Assembly: GCF_900105925.1 (NCBI RefSeq)
Contig: NZ_LT629791.1
Coordinates: 6,418,001-6,482,000, forward strand
Origin: Jiangella alkaliphila
GTDB lineage: Bacteria; Actinomycetota; Actinomycetes; Jiangellales; Jiangellaceae
DNA length: 64,000 nt
Direction of reading: 5' to 3'
Position numbers and translations under genes: made by a program. The notes beneath the pieces are model-generated. The model was given only the letters and a program-made list of their open reading frames with translations. It was not told the DNA's origin and did no database searches. Positions 36,466 through 43,864 of the stretch are shown here, piece after piece; position 1 is the stretch's first letter; each line of letters opens with the position of its first letter.

Positions 36466-37158
36466 CAACGCATGCCCACCAGCACCGGTAAGCTCGGTGC
36501 ACTCCTGGCCCGGCTCCACATAACTGTGCCGGCCCGGGATCACCAGCCGGCCCGCGTGTTCGCCCTGCGTGATCTGGATACCGTGGCCAGGCCCGGCGGA
36601 GATCATCCGCCAATTGCCCGGGTTCACCTGCGCGGTGATGTCCACCGGTTCCGACCAGGTCGCGCCGTTGTCGTCGCTATACATCGTGTAGGAACCCACG
36701 GACGACCTACCACACTCGATATCGTCGCCCACAACGTCACCGTCGAAGCGGTGGGTGTTGAGCACGATGCGGCCGGTCCGCTGATCAACGACCGGCACCG
36801 TGTTGCTCCACTTGTTCGGACCGTCGTCCACGAGCACCTGGATCGGCCCCCAGGTGGCGCCGCCGTCGGTCGATCGCTTGAGCACGACGTCCATGTCGCC
36901 CCAGTCGCCAGGCCCATTCGCCTTGCCCTCAGTAAAGGCGAGCAGGGAACCGTCCGTGGCCTCGACCAGCGCCGGGATGCGGAACGTGTGGTAGCCACCC
37001 TCGCCACGCGTGAACACTGTGGTGCGGGTCGCCTGGGCAACATGCTCATCGTCCGTCGCCGAGGCCGGCCCACCGGCTGAGGCGGCAACCATTGCGAGTG
37101 CGGCGGCGCCGGTGAGGGCGGCGACCAGTGGCCGCCTTCGCGGTGTCGTCTTCGACAT
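35254..37158 (-). CDS. Secreted sialidase (GH33) with LamG-like domain, copy 1
   Basis: A 634-residue exported enzyme from ATG 37158 (AAGGA upstream). The signal peptide is LVAALTGAAALAMVAASAGG. The catalytic six-blade propeller has the arginine motif FRIP at 59-62 and Asp boxes STDGGATWG, SDDNGATWS, SDDGGESWR, SSDGGETFD and SFDSGETWE. Residues from about 425 form a concanavalin/LamG-type domain (ATISGTPGIVAGRFGRGLSL, WYR-like WFRTDYLG, NEWHHVALVRDVDGVVLYVD) that probably binds sugar. It releases terminal sialic acid outside the cell. It heads the operon sialidase, two permeases, binding protein, lyase, sulfatase remnant. The block nature of its sequence against copies 3 and 4 is described under findings. 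Confidence 0.9.
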   Translation of the reverse strand: MSKTTPRRRPLVAALTGAAALAMVAASAGGPASATDDEHVAQATRTTVFTRGEGGYHTFRIPALVEATDGSLLAFTEGKANGPGDWGDMDVVLKRSTDGGATWGPIQVLVDDGPNKWSNTVPVVDQRTGRIVLNTHRFDGDVVGDDIECGRSSVGSYTMYSDDNGATWSEPVDITAQVNPGNWRMISAGPGHGIQITQGEHAGRLVIPGRHSYVEPGQECTELTGAGGHALISDDGGESWRVGAVDEQGMEELRPNEVSVVELEDGRLYFSARDQGSTPGHRVDTTSSDGGETFDESYDAVNGVVTSTVHGSLVRLPAMHARPDRVVLSIPNHPTAREKLTLWSSFDSGETWEPSYEVYDGPSAYSEMVLLGDRPGNRVIGVAFEGGERFYPGDQELTYHHDIYFTRVPERLLDVPTPPPAVTPDVAGDHDATISGTPGIVAGRFGRGLSLAGDYAELPLTDELSFGSEPFTAATWFRTDYLGNNQAILYAHDRFGPRWWIQVEPNSGNVIRAQISTDKGSTRTLTALGDFVDNEWHHVALVRDVDGVVLYVDGQVAATGASIGTGSVSAGARTGIRVGARVDGINAQFVGAIDEVWLFDTALTAEQVADLAATNSVQGATPVTHLPMKQIVRR

Positions 37159-37547
37159 GTTGGTTCCTTCCGCTCGGTTCTGCTGGACGGCCGGGGAATG
37201 GCCGCACCAAGAGTCGAACTCAGGGAGGTGCGTTGATGATGCGCGCCGATCGAACATCGGAGTGAGGCGCCTTGGCTGGATCACGCTATGATTCAGTCCG
37301 ATGTCCTACAGGTTTTCGACCGTAGAGCGACGCTGACGTGCTGTCAAGAGGAGGCGAGGCGAGGGTGACTGAACGCCCGTGATTGACCCATCCGGTCCGA
37401 CGATTGGGACAGCAGGTCCCGTTGCACCTGACCGTGCAGAACGAGATCCGGAGCCCCACCATGACCAACAAGCTCCGCCCAGGCGATGCGCTGAAGCCGG
37501 AGTCCGAGCTGGCTCGGCAGTTCGGGGCCACCCGAAGGTCGGCCCAC
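35266..37547. repeat. Direct repeat, left copy (partner 56789-59073)
   Basis: This covers the sialidase gene, its promoter and the start of a GntR remnant. The outer parts, 35266-36009 and 36986-37547, are nearly identical to the partner (offsets 21523 and 21526), while the middle about 980 bp is clearly diverged. Confidence 0.9.
37300..37347 (-). promoter_or_regulatory. Promoter and operator of sialidase copy 1
   Basis: Leftward: TTGACA (37347-37342), 17-bp spacer, TACGGT (37324-37319), then the operator half-site TGTAGGACATC (37310-37300). The same arrangement is found before the O-acetylesterase gene, the isomerase operon and sialidase copy 4. Confidence 0.75.
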
Positions 37548-37577
37548 GACGCCGTACAGCGCTGGAGTCACCCATGA
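37383..37577 (+). pseudogene. Truncated GntR regulator, winged-HTH part only
   Basis: The 64-residue frame aligns without gaps to the N-terminus of the intact GntR proteins at 39142 and 54009: VPLHLTVQNEIR, then LRPGDALKPESELARQFGAT, then RRSAHDAVQRW, where the family has SRNSVREAVKAL. It then hits SHP and a stop; the FCD ligand domain is missing. A few bases later MIGDAMAAL may be a trace of it. It may start at TTG 37383. It lies divergent to sialidase copy 1, as the intact regulator at 54009 does to its operon, so it was probably that operon's own regulator. Confidence 0.75.
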
Positions 37578-37659
37578 TCGGCGACGCCATGGCTGCTCTG
37601 CCGATATCGAAGAACGCTTCAAGCCCGATCTGGAACGACAAACAAGGCGACCTGCCGCT

Positions 37660-37828
37660 CATTTGCATCGACCCTGCCCGCCGGGGTGGGAGCTCTACGA
37701 CCTGCAAGAGGACCAGGGAAATTCCGCGCGTGTATCCCGATCCTGCCGACGCCGCCCATGCAACCCCCGCGACCCGCCTCGCTCAGCTGCGCGGCGAGGC
37801 CGGCGACGCCCCGGTTCTGACGTCATGA
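37660..37828 (+). pseudogene. C-terminal fragment of a sulfatase
   Basis: Two overlapping frames give WELYDLQEDQGN and RVYPDPADAAHATPATRLAQ, with LRGEAG at the end. Sulfatases commonly end ELYDLxxDPxExxNVYxDPxxxxxxxxLxxxL, so this is the last 45 or so residues with one frame break. Its TGA overlaps the ATG of the SGNH esterase gene, as in a coupled operon, which shows that a sulfatase once preceded the esterase. Confidence 0.65.
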
Positions 37829-38829
37829 CCGACATCGATATCGACCCCATGGACCACCCGGACCTGTGGCACGGCGCGGTGAGCTGGGAGCCCGCCGGCC
37901 GCTGGCGGCAGCCGTGGCGACTGCCACCGCGCCTGCAGGGGCGCGCCTACGCTCCTGAGCTGTTCGAGAAGGCGAAGGCGCCGGCCGGCGTCCGTGCGGC
38001 GATGATCAGCGACGCCCGCGAGCTCACCCTCGAGCTCGACATCGGAACCGAGGATCCGTCGCCGCTCGATCTGCTCGTCGATGACGAACTCGTGCAGCGA
38101 GCGCAAGTGGTGGCCGGGAAGAGCCAGCTCACGTTCGCACTTCCCGGGCGGCGGGCAGCGATCGAGCTGTGGCTCCCGCAGCACGGGCAGACCCGCCTGG
38201 CGGACGTACAGCTGAGGGATACGACAGGCACCACACAGCCGGCGCCGCAGGCGCCGCGCCGCTGGATCTGCTACGGAAGCTCGATCACCCAATGCCGCCA
38301 CGCATCGGGACCGTCCGAGACCTGGCCAGCCCTCGTCGCCCGGGCAGAGGAGTGGGATCTGCTGTGCCTCGGGTTCGGAGGCCAGTGCCACCTCGATCCC
38401 GTCGTCGCCGACACCATCCGCGACCAGCGTGCGGACCTGATCTCCTTGTGCCTCGGAATCAACGTCTATGGAGCCGTCACCTACAGCGCCCGCACCTGGC
38501 GGGGAAGGGTGGCCGACTTCATCGCCCGCATCCGCGAAGCCCACTCTGAGACGCCGATCGTCGTCATGTCGCCCATCGCCAGCCCCGCGCGCGAGGCATC
38601 GACCAACGCGGCCGGAGTCACCTTGACCGACCTGCGAGAGGGCGTCCATGAGGTCGTCGCCGACATGTCCGTCGATGACAGCAAGCTGCACCTCGTCGAT
38701 GGAACGTCCATCCTCAGGCTTGCGGAGGCGGACCTGCTGGCCGACGGGCTGCATCCCGGCCCGCTCGGCTACCGGACGATGGCCGCCCGGATCGGTACCG
38801 TACTGAAAGCGAACCTCTCGTCCGGCTGA
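37825..38829 (+). CDS. SGNH/GDSL-type esterase (intracellular)
   Basis: A 334-residue protein from ATG 37825 without a signal peptide. Block I is ICYGSSITQC with the nucleophile serine; a glycine block FGGQCHLDP, the CLGINVYG asparagine block and the final DGLHPGPLGYRTMA Asp/His block follow. An N-terminal beta-sandwich of about 140 residues (LELDIGTEDPSPLDLLVDDE) precedes it, as in two-domain acyl-carbohydrate esterases. It likely removes acetyl groups from an imported sugar or oligosaccharide. The start overlaps the stop of the sulfatase fragment, and it is read in the opposite direction to the sialidase operon. Confidence 0.8.
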   Translation: MTDIDIDPMDHPDLWHGAVSWEPAGRWRQPWRLPPRLQGRAYAPELFEKAKAPAGVRAAMISDARELTLELDIGTEDPSPLDLLVDDELVQRAQVVAGKSQLTFALPGRRAAIELWLPQHGQTRLADVQLRDTTGTTQPAPQAPRRWICYGSSITQCRHASGPSETWPALVARAEEWDLLCLGFGGQCHLDPVVADTIRDQRADLISLCLGINVYGAVTYSARTWRGRVADFIARIREAHSETPIVVMSPIASPAREASTNAAGVTLTDLREGVHEVVADMSVDDSKLHLVDGTSILRLAEADLLADGLHPGPLGYRTMAARIGTVLKANLSSG

Positions 38830-39141
38830 CCTCAGCGCGCTGATGCCCGCCCGAGGTCGCGCGACCGACCGATCGTGTGGCCAAAAACAACAGGGCGAAG
38901 TCCTTCGCTGATCTCTGTCGCAGCATGGCAATTGCACAGTGGTTGACCGTCATGCCAGGCACCACACGTGGGCTAAGAAGGACGAGGGACAAGTGGCATT
39001 CGACGGATATTCGCAAGATGTGCATGTCGCGCGAGCTGTTACTGGGTGGGTTTGGCAACGGCTCCGGTTGAGTTCGGGTACCACCGTCTTTGACGTCGCC
39101 GAGCCTGCGCGGCAGCAGTTCGCGTACTTGGGAAGCGACGA
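38830..39141. other. About 310 bp between esterase and GntR genes, no gene seen
   Basis: The two flanking genes converge here. No frame with motifs and no strong hairpin followed by T residues was seen. Confidence 0.4.
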
Positions 39142-39909
39142 TCAGCTTCCGCCGGCATCCGTGGTCTCGGTGGGCCGTGGTGCCGCTGGCGGCGGGTCTA
39201 CGGTGAGTTTGGCTTCGATGCCGACGTAATGATCCTGTATCGCGTCGCGCGCCTGGTCCGGATCGCCGCTGAGGATCGCGTCGAGGATCGCAGCGTGGCC
39301 CTGGTAGGCATCCATCGGGGTGCGGCCGCGTGCCGGCGGGGCCGCCGCGTGGAAGGCCTGCCAGAACAGGTCGAACAGCCGGAGCAGCATGGTGTTGTCG
39401 AGATCGCGGAACAGCAGCTGGTGGAACCGCCGGTCCTGCTCGGCGAAGTGCTCGCCGCGTTCGGCGAGCTCGCGCATCGTCTCGAGCGTCTCGCGCATGG
39501 CCGTGACGCTCTCCGGCGTCATGGCCCGCATGGCGTCGGTGATGAGGGCGGACTCGAGTGTCTTGCGCAACGCGGCCAGCTCGCGCAGGGCCCGGTGACC
39601 CTGCATGAGGCCGTACGGGAGGTGGTCGAGCAGCGGTGCGAAGGAGAAGTCGCGGATGTAGACGCCGCTGCCACGCCGCGTCTCGAGGACACCGGTGGAC
39701 TCCAGCGCCTTGACCGCCTCGCGGACCGAGTTGCGGCTGACCCCGAAGAGCCGGGCGAGTTCGGACTCAGACTTGAGCGGATCGCCGGGCCGTAGCCCTT
39801 CCTTGAGGATGTAGTTCCTGATCTCGTGCTGCACGATCTGGTGCAGCGGGACTCTGCTGTCCAGCCGCCGGAAGTCCGGCTCTACGTCGTCGTCCTGCTG
39901 AGTCGCCAC
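39142..39909 (-). CDS. FCD-type GntR transcriptional regulator
   Basis: A 255-residue protein from GTG 39909. Residues about 18-85 are the GntR winged HTH (LARLFGVSRNSVREAVKALE followed by STGVLETRRGSGVYI); residues about 100-235 are the all-helical FCD ligand domain (LRELAALRKTLESALITDAM, then EQDRRFHQLLF and GHAAILDAILSGDPDQARDA with metal-binding histidines). FadR/NanR-like members respond to acids, including sialic acid. Two copies of the shared operator lie in its own upstream region, implying autoregulation. It diverges from the sialidase gene at 40588. The closest relative here is the GntR at 54009. Confidence 0.9.
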   Translation of the reverse strand: MATQQDDDVEPDFRRLDSRVPLHQIVQHEIRNYILKEGLRPGDPLKSESELARLFGVSRNSVREAVKALESTGVLETRRGSGVYIRDFSFAPLLDHLPYGLMQGHRALRELAALRKTLESALITDAMRAMTPESVTAMRETLETMRELAERGEHFAEQDRRFHQLLFRDLDNTMLLRLFDLFWQAFHAAAPPARGRTPMDAYQGHAAILDAILSGDPDQARDAIQDHYVGIEAKLTVDPPPAAPRPTETTDAGGS

Positions 39910-39940
39910 CTTTTGGCAGGACCTCCCCTTCGGCGCCGAT

Positions 39941-40015
39941 CTGTAGGATATCTTGCGACCCCTTTACACCAGCAAGCGCCGACTCTACAGTAGCGAACTG
40001 TAGGACATCTTGTAG
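39941..40015 (-). promoter_or_regulatory. Two operator copies upstream of the GntR gene
   Basis: TGTAGGATATCTTGC lies at 39942-39956 and TGTAGGACATCTTGTAG at 39999-40015 (plus-strand reading). Both match the TGTAGGAYRTCYTRCA-like palindrome seen at the sialidase promoters. They flank the probable promoter region of the GntR gene, a layout suited to autoregulation. TACTGTAGAGT, read leftward between them, could contain the -10 box. Confidence 0.72.
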
Positions 40016-40587
40016 CAATCTGTCGGTCGACGACAGCGATACGGAGGTCGCGGGTGTCTGTGGAACCCTCGATTGCGATGGGACCGTCCTCAACGACAGC
40101 ACGCTTGTTGCCGCCGATCGCGACGCTGGGTAATGGGTGCTGAGTCTGCGTGACCTCGTCATGAGTTCACGACGCTGACAGGCGCGGCACGCGGGGTCGA
40201 TGGGATGAGCTATGACGTCTTCGGCGGCGAAAGGCTAAGTGCGGTGAGTGAGCCGGTTCAGGCAAGAGCATGGCGGTGTTCGCCACGCTGAGTCTGCTCC
40301 CAACACCGAACCCGCGCCTAAAGTAGTCGGGTTTGAGCCGGAGATCGCCCCGCAGGAGGCGGCCGCGGACATCGACGTGCTGTTCGCCGCGAGCCGCAGT
40401 GCACCGTCGCGTACCAGCCGAACAAGCTGCAGAGCCCGTCGCCGGTCGCCCGCGGTCGGCAGATGCTGACCACCGAGGCGGAATCCTGGTGACCAATGCT
40501 CGGTGGATGCCGCTGCGGCTGATGCTGACAGGAGCAGCCTCGGCGACTCACGGGTGACCGATCAACCGATCCAGTGGACGGAGGATC
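40016..40587. other. About 570 bp upstream of sialidase copy 3, no gene recognised
   Basis: Short frames such as VVGFEPEIAPQEAAADIDVL and, in another frame, PQCTVAYQPNKLQSPSPVA may be traces of a lost gene, but I cannot assign them. The ribosome site GGACGGAGG for the sialidase lies at the right end. Confidence 0.4.
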
Positions 40588-42447
40588 ATGTCGACGAGAC
40601 GACGACATGTGCTGTTAGCCATGACCGCAGCCACCTCGATAGCTTTGGTCGCCACCGTGCAGGTCGCGCCACCATCGGCGGCTGACCCCGGCACCTCCAC
40701 GACCTCGCACAGGACGACGGTGTTCACGCGGGGTGAGGGCGGCTATCACACGTTCCGCATCCCGGCGCTGGTCGAGGCCACGGACGGCTCGCTGCTCGCC
40801 TTCGCCGAAGGCCGGGTCAACAGCCCGCGTGACACCGGCGACATCGACCTGGTGCTCAAGCGATCGACCGACGGCGGCGTCACGTGGGGATCGATCCAGG
40901 TTATCGTCGGCGGCGGCGGGACCGAGAAGTGGGGCAATCCGGTACCGGTCGTCGACCTGACCACCGGTCGGATCGTGCTGAACACCACCCGTTCCGGAGG
41001 AGAGGACGTGCAACGCGACGTCATTCTGCACAGCGACGATCATGGCGTGTCCTGGTCAGATCCGGTGGACATCACGTCCGAGGTGCGCCTGGACCACTGG
41101 CGCAGCGTCGTCGGCGGCCCTGGGCACGGTATCCAGATCACGCAGGGCGAACACGCGGGCCGTCTGGTGCTCCCGGGTCGGCACACCTATTTTGAGCCCG
41201 GTCAGGACGACCTGCACACCGGCGGGCACGCCCTCATCAGTGACGATGGTGGTGAGTCGTGGCGGGTCGGGGCGGTCGATGAGCAAGGCATGGAGGAGTT
41301 GCGGCCGAACGAGGTCTCGGTCGTGGAGTTGGAGGACGGACGGCTGTACTTCAGCGCCCGTGACCAGGGATCTACGCCCGGGCACCGAGTCGATACCACC
41401 AGCAGCGACGGTGGTGAGACATTCGACGAGCCGTACGACGCGGTCAACGGGGTGGTGACCTCGACGGTGCACGGTTCGCTGGTCCGGTTACCAGCCATGC
41501 ACGCCAGGCCGGATCGGGTCGTGCTGTCCATTCCCAATCACCCGACGGCTCGGGAGAAGCTGACCTTGTGGTCGAGTTTCGACAGCGGTGAGACGTGGGA
41601 ACCGAGCTACGAGGTCTACGACGGACCGTCGGCCTACTCCGAGATGGTGCTCCTGGGTGATCGGCCTGGCAATCGCGTGATCGGCGTCGCATTCGAGGGC
41701 GGTGAGCGGTTTTATCCCGGTGACCAGGAGTTGACGTATCACCACGATATCTACTTCACGCGGGTGCCCGAACGATTGCTGGATGTGCCCACGCCCCCAC
41801 CGGCGGTGACTCCGGACGTCGCAGGTGATCACGATGCCACGATCAGTGGCACACCGGGCATCGTGGCCGGGAGGTTCGGCCGTGGGTTGTCTCTCGCGGG
41901 CGATTACGCGGAGCTGCCCCTGACCGACGAGTTGTCGTTCGGCAGTGAACCGTTCACCGCGGCCACGTGGTTCCGTACCGACTACCTTGGCAACAACCAG
42001 GCCATCCTCTATGCCCACGACCGGTTCGGGCCGAGGTGGTGGATCCAGGTCGAGCCCAACAGCGGCAACGTCATCAGGGCCCAGATCTCGACCGACAAGG
42101 GATCCACCAGGACTCTGACCGCGCTGGGTGATTTCGTGGACAACGAGTGGCATCACGTCGCCCTGGTGCGTGATGTCGACGGCGTCGTCCTCTACGTCGA
42201 CGGCCAGGTCGCGGCTACCGGCGCGTCCATCGGCACGGGCTCGGTCTCTGCCGGTGCGCGCACCGGGATCAGGGTCGGCGCCCGCGTCGACGGGATCAAC
42301 GCCCAGTTCGTCGGCGCCATCGACGAGGTCTGGCTGTTCGACACCGCACTCACCGCCGAGCAGGTCGCCGACCTCGCCGCCACCAACTCCGTCCAAGGCG
42401 CCACCCCCGTGACCCACCTCCCGATGAAACAGATCGTTCCACGGTGA
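40588..42447 (+). CDS. Secreted sialidase (GH33) with LamG-like domain, copy 3
   Basis: A 619-residue protein from ATG 40588 (GGAGG upstream), with its own signal peptide (HVLLAMTAATSIALVATVQV). The FRIP motif is near residue 57 and Asp boxes STDGGVTWG, SDDHGVSWS, SDDGGESWR, SSDGGETFD and SFDSGETWE are present. From about residue 217 to the end it is nearly identical to copy 1, including the LamG-like domain, whereas the first third differs. It is the only sialidase read rightward, diverging from the GntR gene. It converges on a sialic-acid lyase gene with one base between the stop codons. Confidence 0.9.
   Translation: MSTRRRHVLLAMTAATSIALVATVQVAPPSAADPGTSTTSHRTTVFTRGEGGYHTFRIPALVEATDGSLLAFAEGRVNSPRDTGDIDLVLKRSTDGGVTWGSIQVIVGGGGTEKWGNPVPVVDLTTGRIVLNTTRSGGEDVQRDVILHSDDHGVSWSDPVDITSEVRLDHWRSVVGGPGHGIQITQGEHAGRLVLPGRHTYFEPGQDDLHTGGHALISDDGGESWRVGAVDEQGMEELRPNEVSVVELEDGRLYFSARDQGSTPGHRVDTTSSDGGETFDEPYDAVNGVVTSTVHGSLVRLPAMHARPDRVVLSIPNHPTAREKLTLWSSFDSGETWEPSYEVYDGPSAYSEMVLLGDRPGNRVIGVAFEGGERFYPGDQELTYHHDIYFTRVPERLLDVPTPPPAVTPDVAGDHDATISGTPGIVAGRFGRGLSLAGDYAELPLTDELSFGSEPFTAATWFRTDYLGNNQAILYAHDRFGPRWWIQVEPNSGNVIRAQISTDKGSTRTLTALGDFVDNEWHHVALVRDVDGVVLYVDGQVAATGASIGTGSVSAGARTGIRVGARVDGINAQFVGAIDEVWLFDTALTAEQVADLAATNSVQGATPVTHLPMKQIVPR
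41236..42447. repeat. Inverted repeat with 35254-36465
   Basis: The right arm of the inverted pair described at 35254. Identity begins at ATCAGTGACGATGG in the fourth propeller region and runs almost to the stop codon; the final codons differ (ATCGTTCCACGG here, ATCGTTCGACGG there). Confidence 0.9.
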
Positions 42448-42448
42448 C

Positions 42449-43387
42449 TCATCGGCTCGGCGCGACGGCGAGCAGCCCGAGCGCGTCGAGCCGGTCGCGC
42501 AGCTCGGCGACCTGCGCCGGGCCCGGCGACCTCAGCGGCGGCCGGCACGGCCCGCAGTCCGGCCCGACGAGGTTGGCGGCGGCCTTGAACCCGGCCAGCT
42601 CGCCACCGAAGGCGACGGCCGTATCGATGGCCGACTGGGCGAGGAACTGGCAGGCCCGCGCCTCGCGCAGCTCACCGCGCTCGACGTGCTCGATCATGCG
42701 CAGGAAGACGGGCGCGGCGAAGTTGTAGGCCGAGCCGATGGCGGCGCGCGCGCCGATGCCCATCGTCGCCAGCAGCAGCCGGGCGCTGCCGACGTACAGC
42801 TCGTAGCGGTCGTCCGCCAGCTCCAGACATCGCTGCAGGTCGGCGAGGTCGTCGTGGGCGAACTTGATGCCGGCGAAGGTGGGGATGCGGTCCCGTGCGG
42901 CCGTCAGCACCTCGCTGGCCGGCACGGTCACACCGGTGACTCCGGGGATGTGGTAATAGATGAACGGGACGTCCGGGGCGGCCTGAGTGACCCGCGCGAA
43001 GAAGTCCGCCACCGCCGCCGCGTCAGGCGGCCGGTGGAAGTACGGCGGCACGGCCGAGATCGCCTGAACCCCGGCGTCGCGGGCGTGCGCGGCCAGGTCA
43101 CGCGCCTCGGCCAGGCTGGTGTGCCCGATGTGCGCGATGACGTCGAACCGGCCGGCCGCCACCTCGCACCAGCGCTCCAGCAGGGCCATCCGCTCGGCCG
43201 TCGTCATCGACGCACCCTCGCCGGCCGTGCCGCCCACGTACACGCCACGCGTACCCCAGGCCGCGAGGGCGTCGGCCTGGTCGCCGACGACGTCCAGGTC
43301 CAGGCCGCCGTCCGGGCGGAACGGGGTGAACACGGCCGTCAGCAGGGTCATCGCCGAACTGCCGGCGGAGTGGTTCAAGGTGGTCAA
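42449..43387 (-). CDS. nanA: N-acetylneuraminate lyase (DapA superfamily), second copy
   Basis: A 312-residue aldolase. TTG 43387 is chosen because AGAGAGGG lies upstream and the resulting N-terminus lines up exactly with the other lyase (both reach LLTAVFTPF at residue 15). GGTAGEGASM, the tyrosine motif YYHIPGVTG and KFAHDD with the probable Schiff-base lysine are all conserved. It differs from the first copy throughout, so this is an older duplication or separate acquisition. It ends the leftward operon that begins with the isomerase at 53902. Confidence 0.85.
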   Translation of the reverse strand: MTTLNHSAGSSAMTLLTAVFTPFRPDGGLDLDVVGDQADALAAWGTRGVYVGGTAGEGASMTTAERMALLERWCEVAAGRFDVIAHIGHTSLAEARDLAAHARDAGVQAISAVPPYFHRPPDAAAVADFFARVTQAAPDVPFIYYHIPGVTGVTVPASEVLTAARDRIPTFAGIKFAHDDLADLQRCLELADDRYELYVGSARLLLATMGIGARAAIGSAYNFAAPVFLRMIEHVERGELREARACQFLAQSAIDTAVAFGGELAGFKAAANLVGPDCGPCRPPLRSPGPAQVAELRDRLDALGLLAVAPSR

Positions 43388-43423
43388 GGCGGGGCCCTCT
43401 CTCAAGGAACTTCTCGGGTGGTC

Positions 43424-43548
43424 TCAGGCCTGGAGGTCGTCGAGCACCAGGAAGTCGCGCGGGTCGACCGCGAGGCCGGTGACGCCGTCCTTCAGCGCCG
43501 ACAGCGACGGCCTGGTCGCGATGCCGATCGTCGGCCACCGCCGGTCGC
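43424..43548 (-). pseudogene. C-terminal remnant of a family-5 ABC binding protein
   Basis: The frame ends TIGIATRPSLSALKDGVTGL and AVDPRDFLVLDDLQA, the same terminal pattern as the fragment at 31119. It is fused upstream to a remnant of an ABC ATPase gene. It lies 37 bp before the lyase start. Confidence 0.65.
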
Positions 43549-43760
43549 CATTCGTTGGTTCGGGTCCATGGAGAGCAGGTCGACACCGTCGAGCAGGACC
43601 TCTCCCACCGCCCACAGGATCTGGCGACCGCCGACGTCGAAGCTGACTCGGTCCGCGCGCCTCACACCGGCCCTCATCCCGAGGTCGACCGTGAGGTCGC
43701 CAAAAGTGAGCACACCGGTGATCCCGACCCGTCGGCTGCTGCGACGACGCCCACCGGCGA
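43549..43760 (-). pseudogene. Remnant of an oligopeptide-type ABC ATPase (Walker A deleted)
   Basis: The segment GVLTFGDLTVDL, then ADRVSFDVGGRQIL, then GEVLLDGVDLLSMDPNQR, follows the opening of OppD/DppD ATPases (L.V.dLtVdF ... V.DVSF.V..GEiLALVGESGSGKS ... GEVLFDGvDLLsL). Here QIL joins directly to the GEVLLDG strand, so the Walker A loop and about 30 residues are missing. Together with the adjacent binding-protein end it points to a lost Opp/Dpp-type importer, a class that includes some sialic-acid transporters. Confidence 0.55.
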
Positions 43761-43864
43761 CTGCGCTCGCGCCCGTGCCATAGACCCTCCTCGAGTCTGT
43801 GTGCCCGCAATCTGGCCCGTGCCCGAGCTTCTGCATTCAGCTGGGTATCGGGCGACGGAAAGGA

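Noticed and set aside
42440-42455. A terminator between the convergent sialidase and lyase genes
   Set aside because: The stops are one base apart and no hairpin with a T-run is visible.
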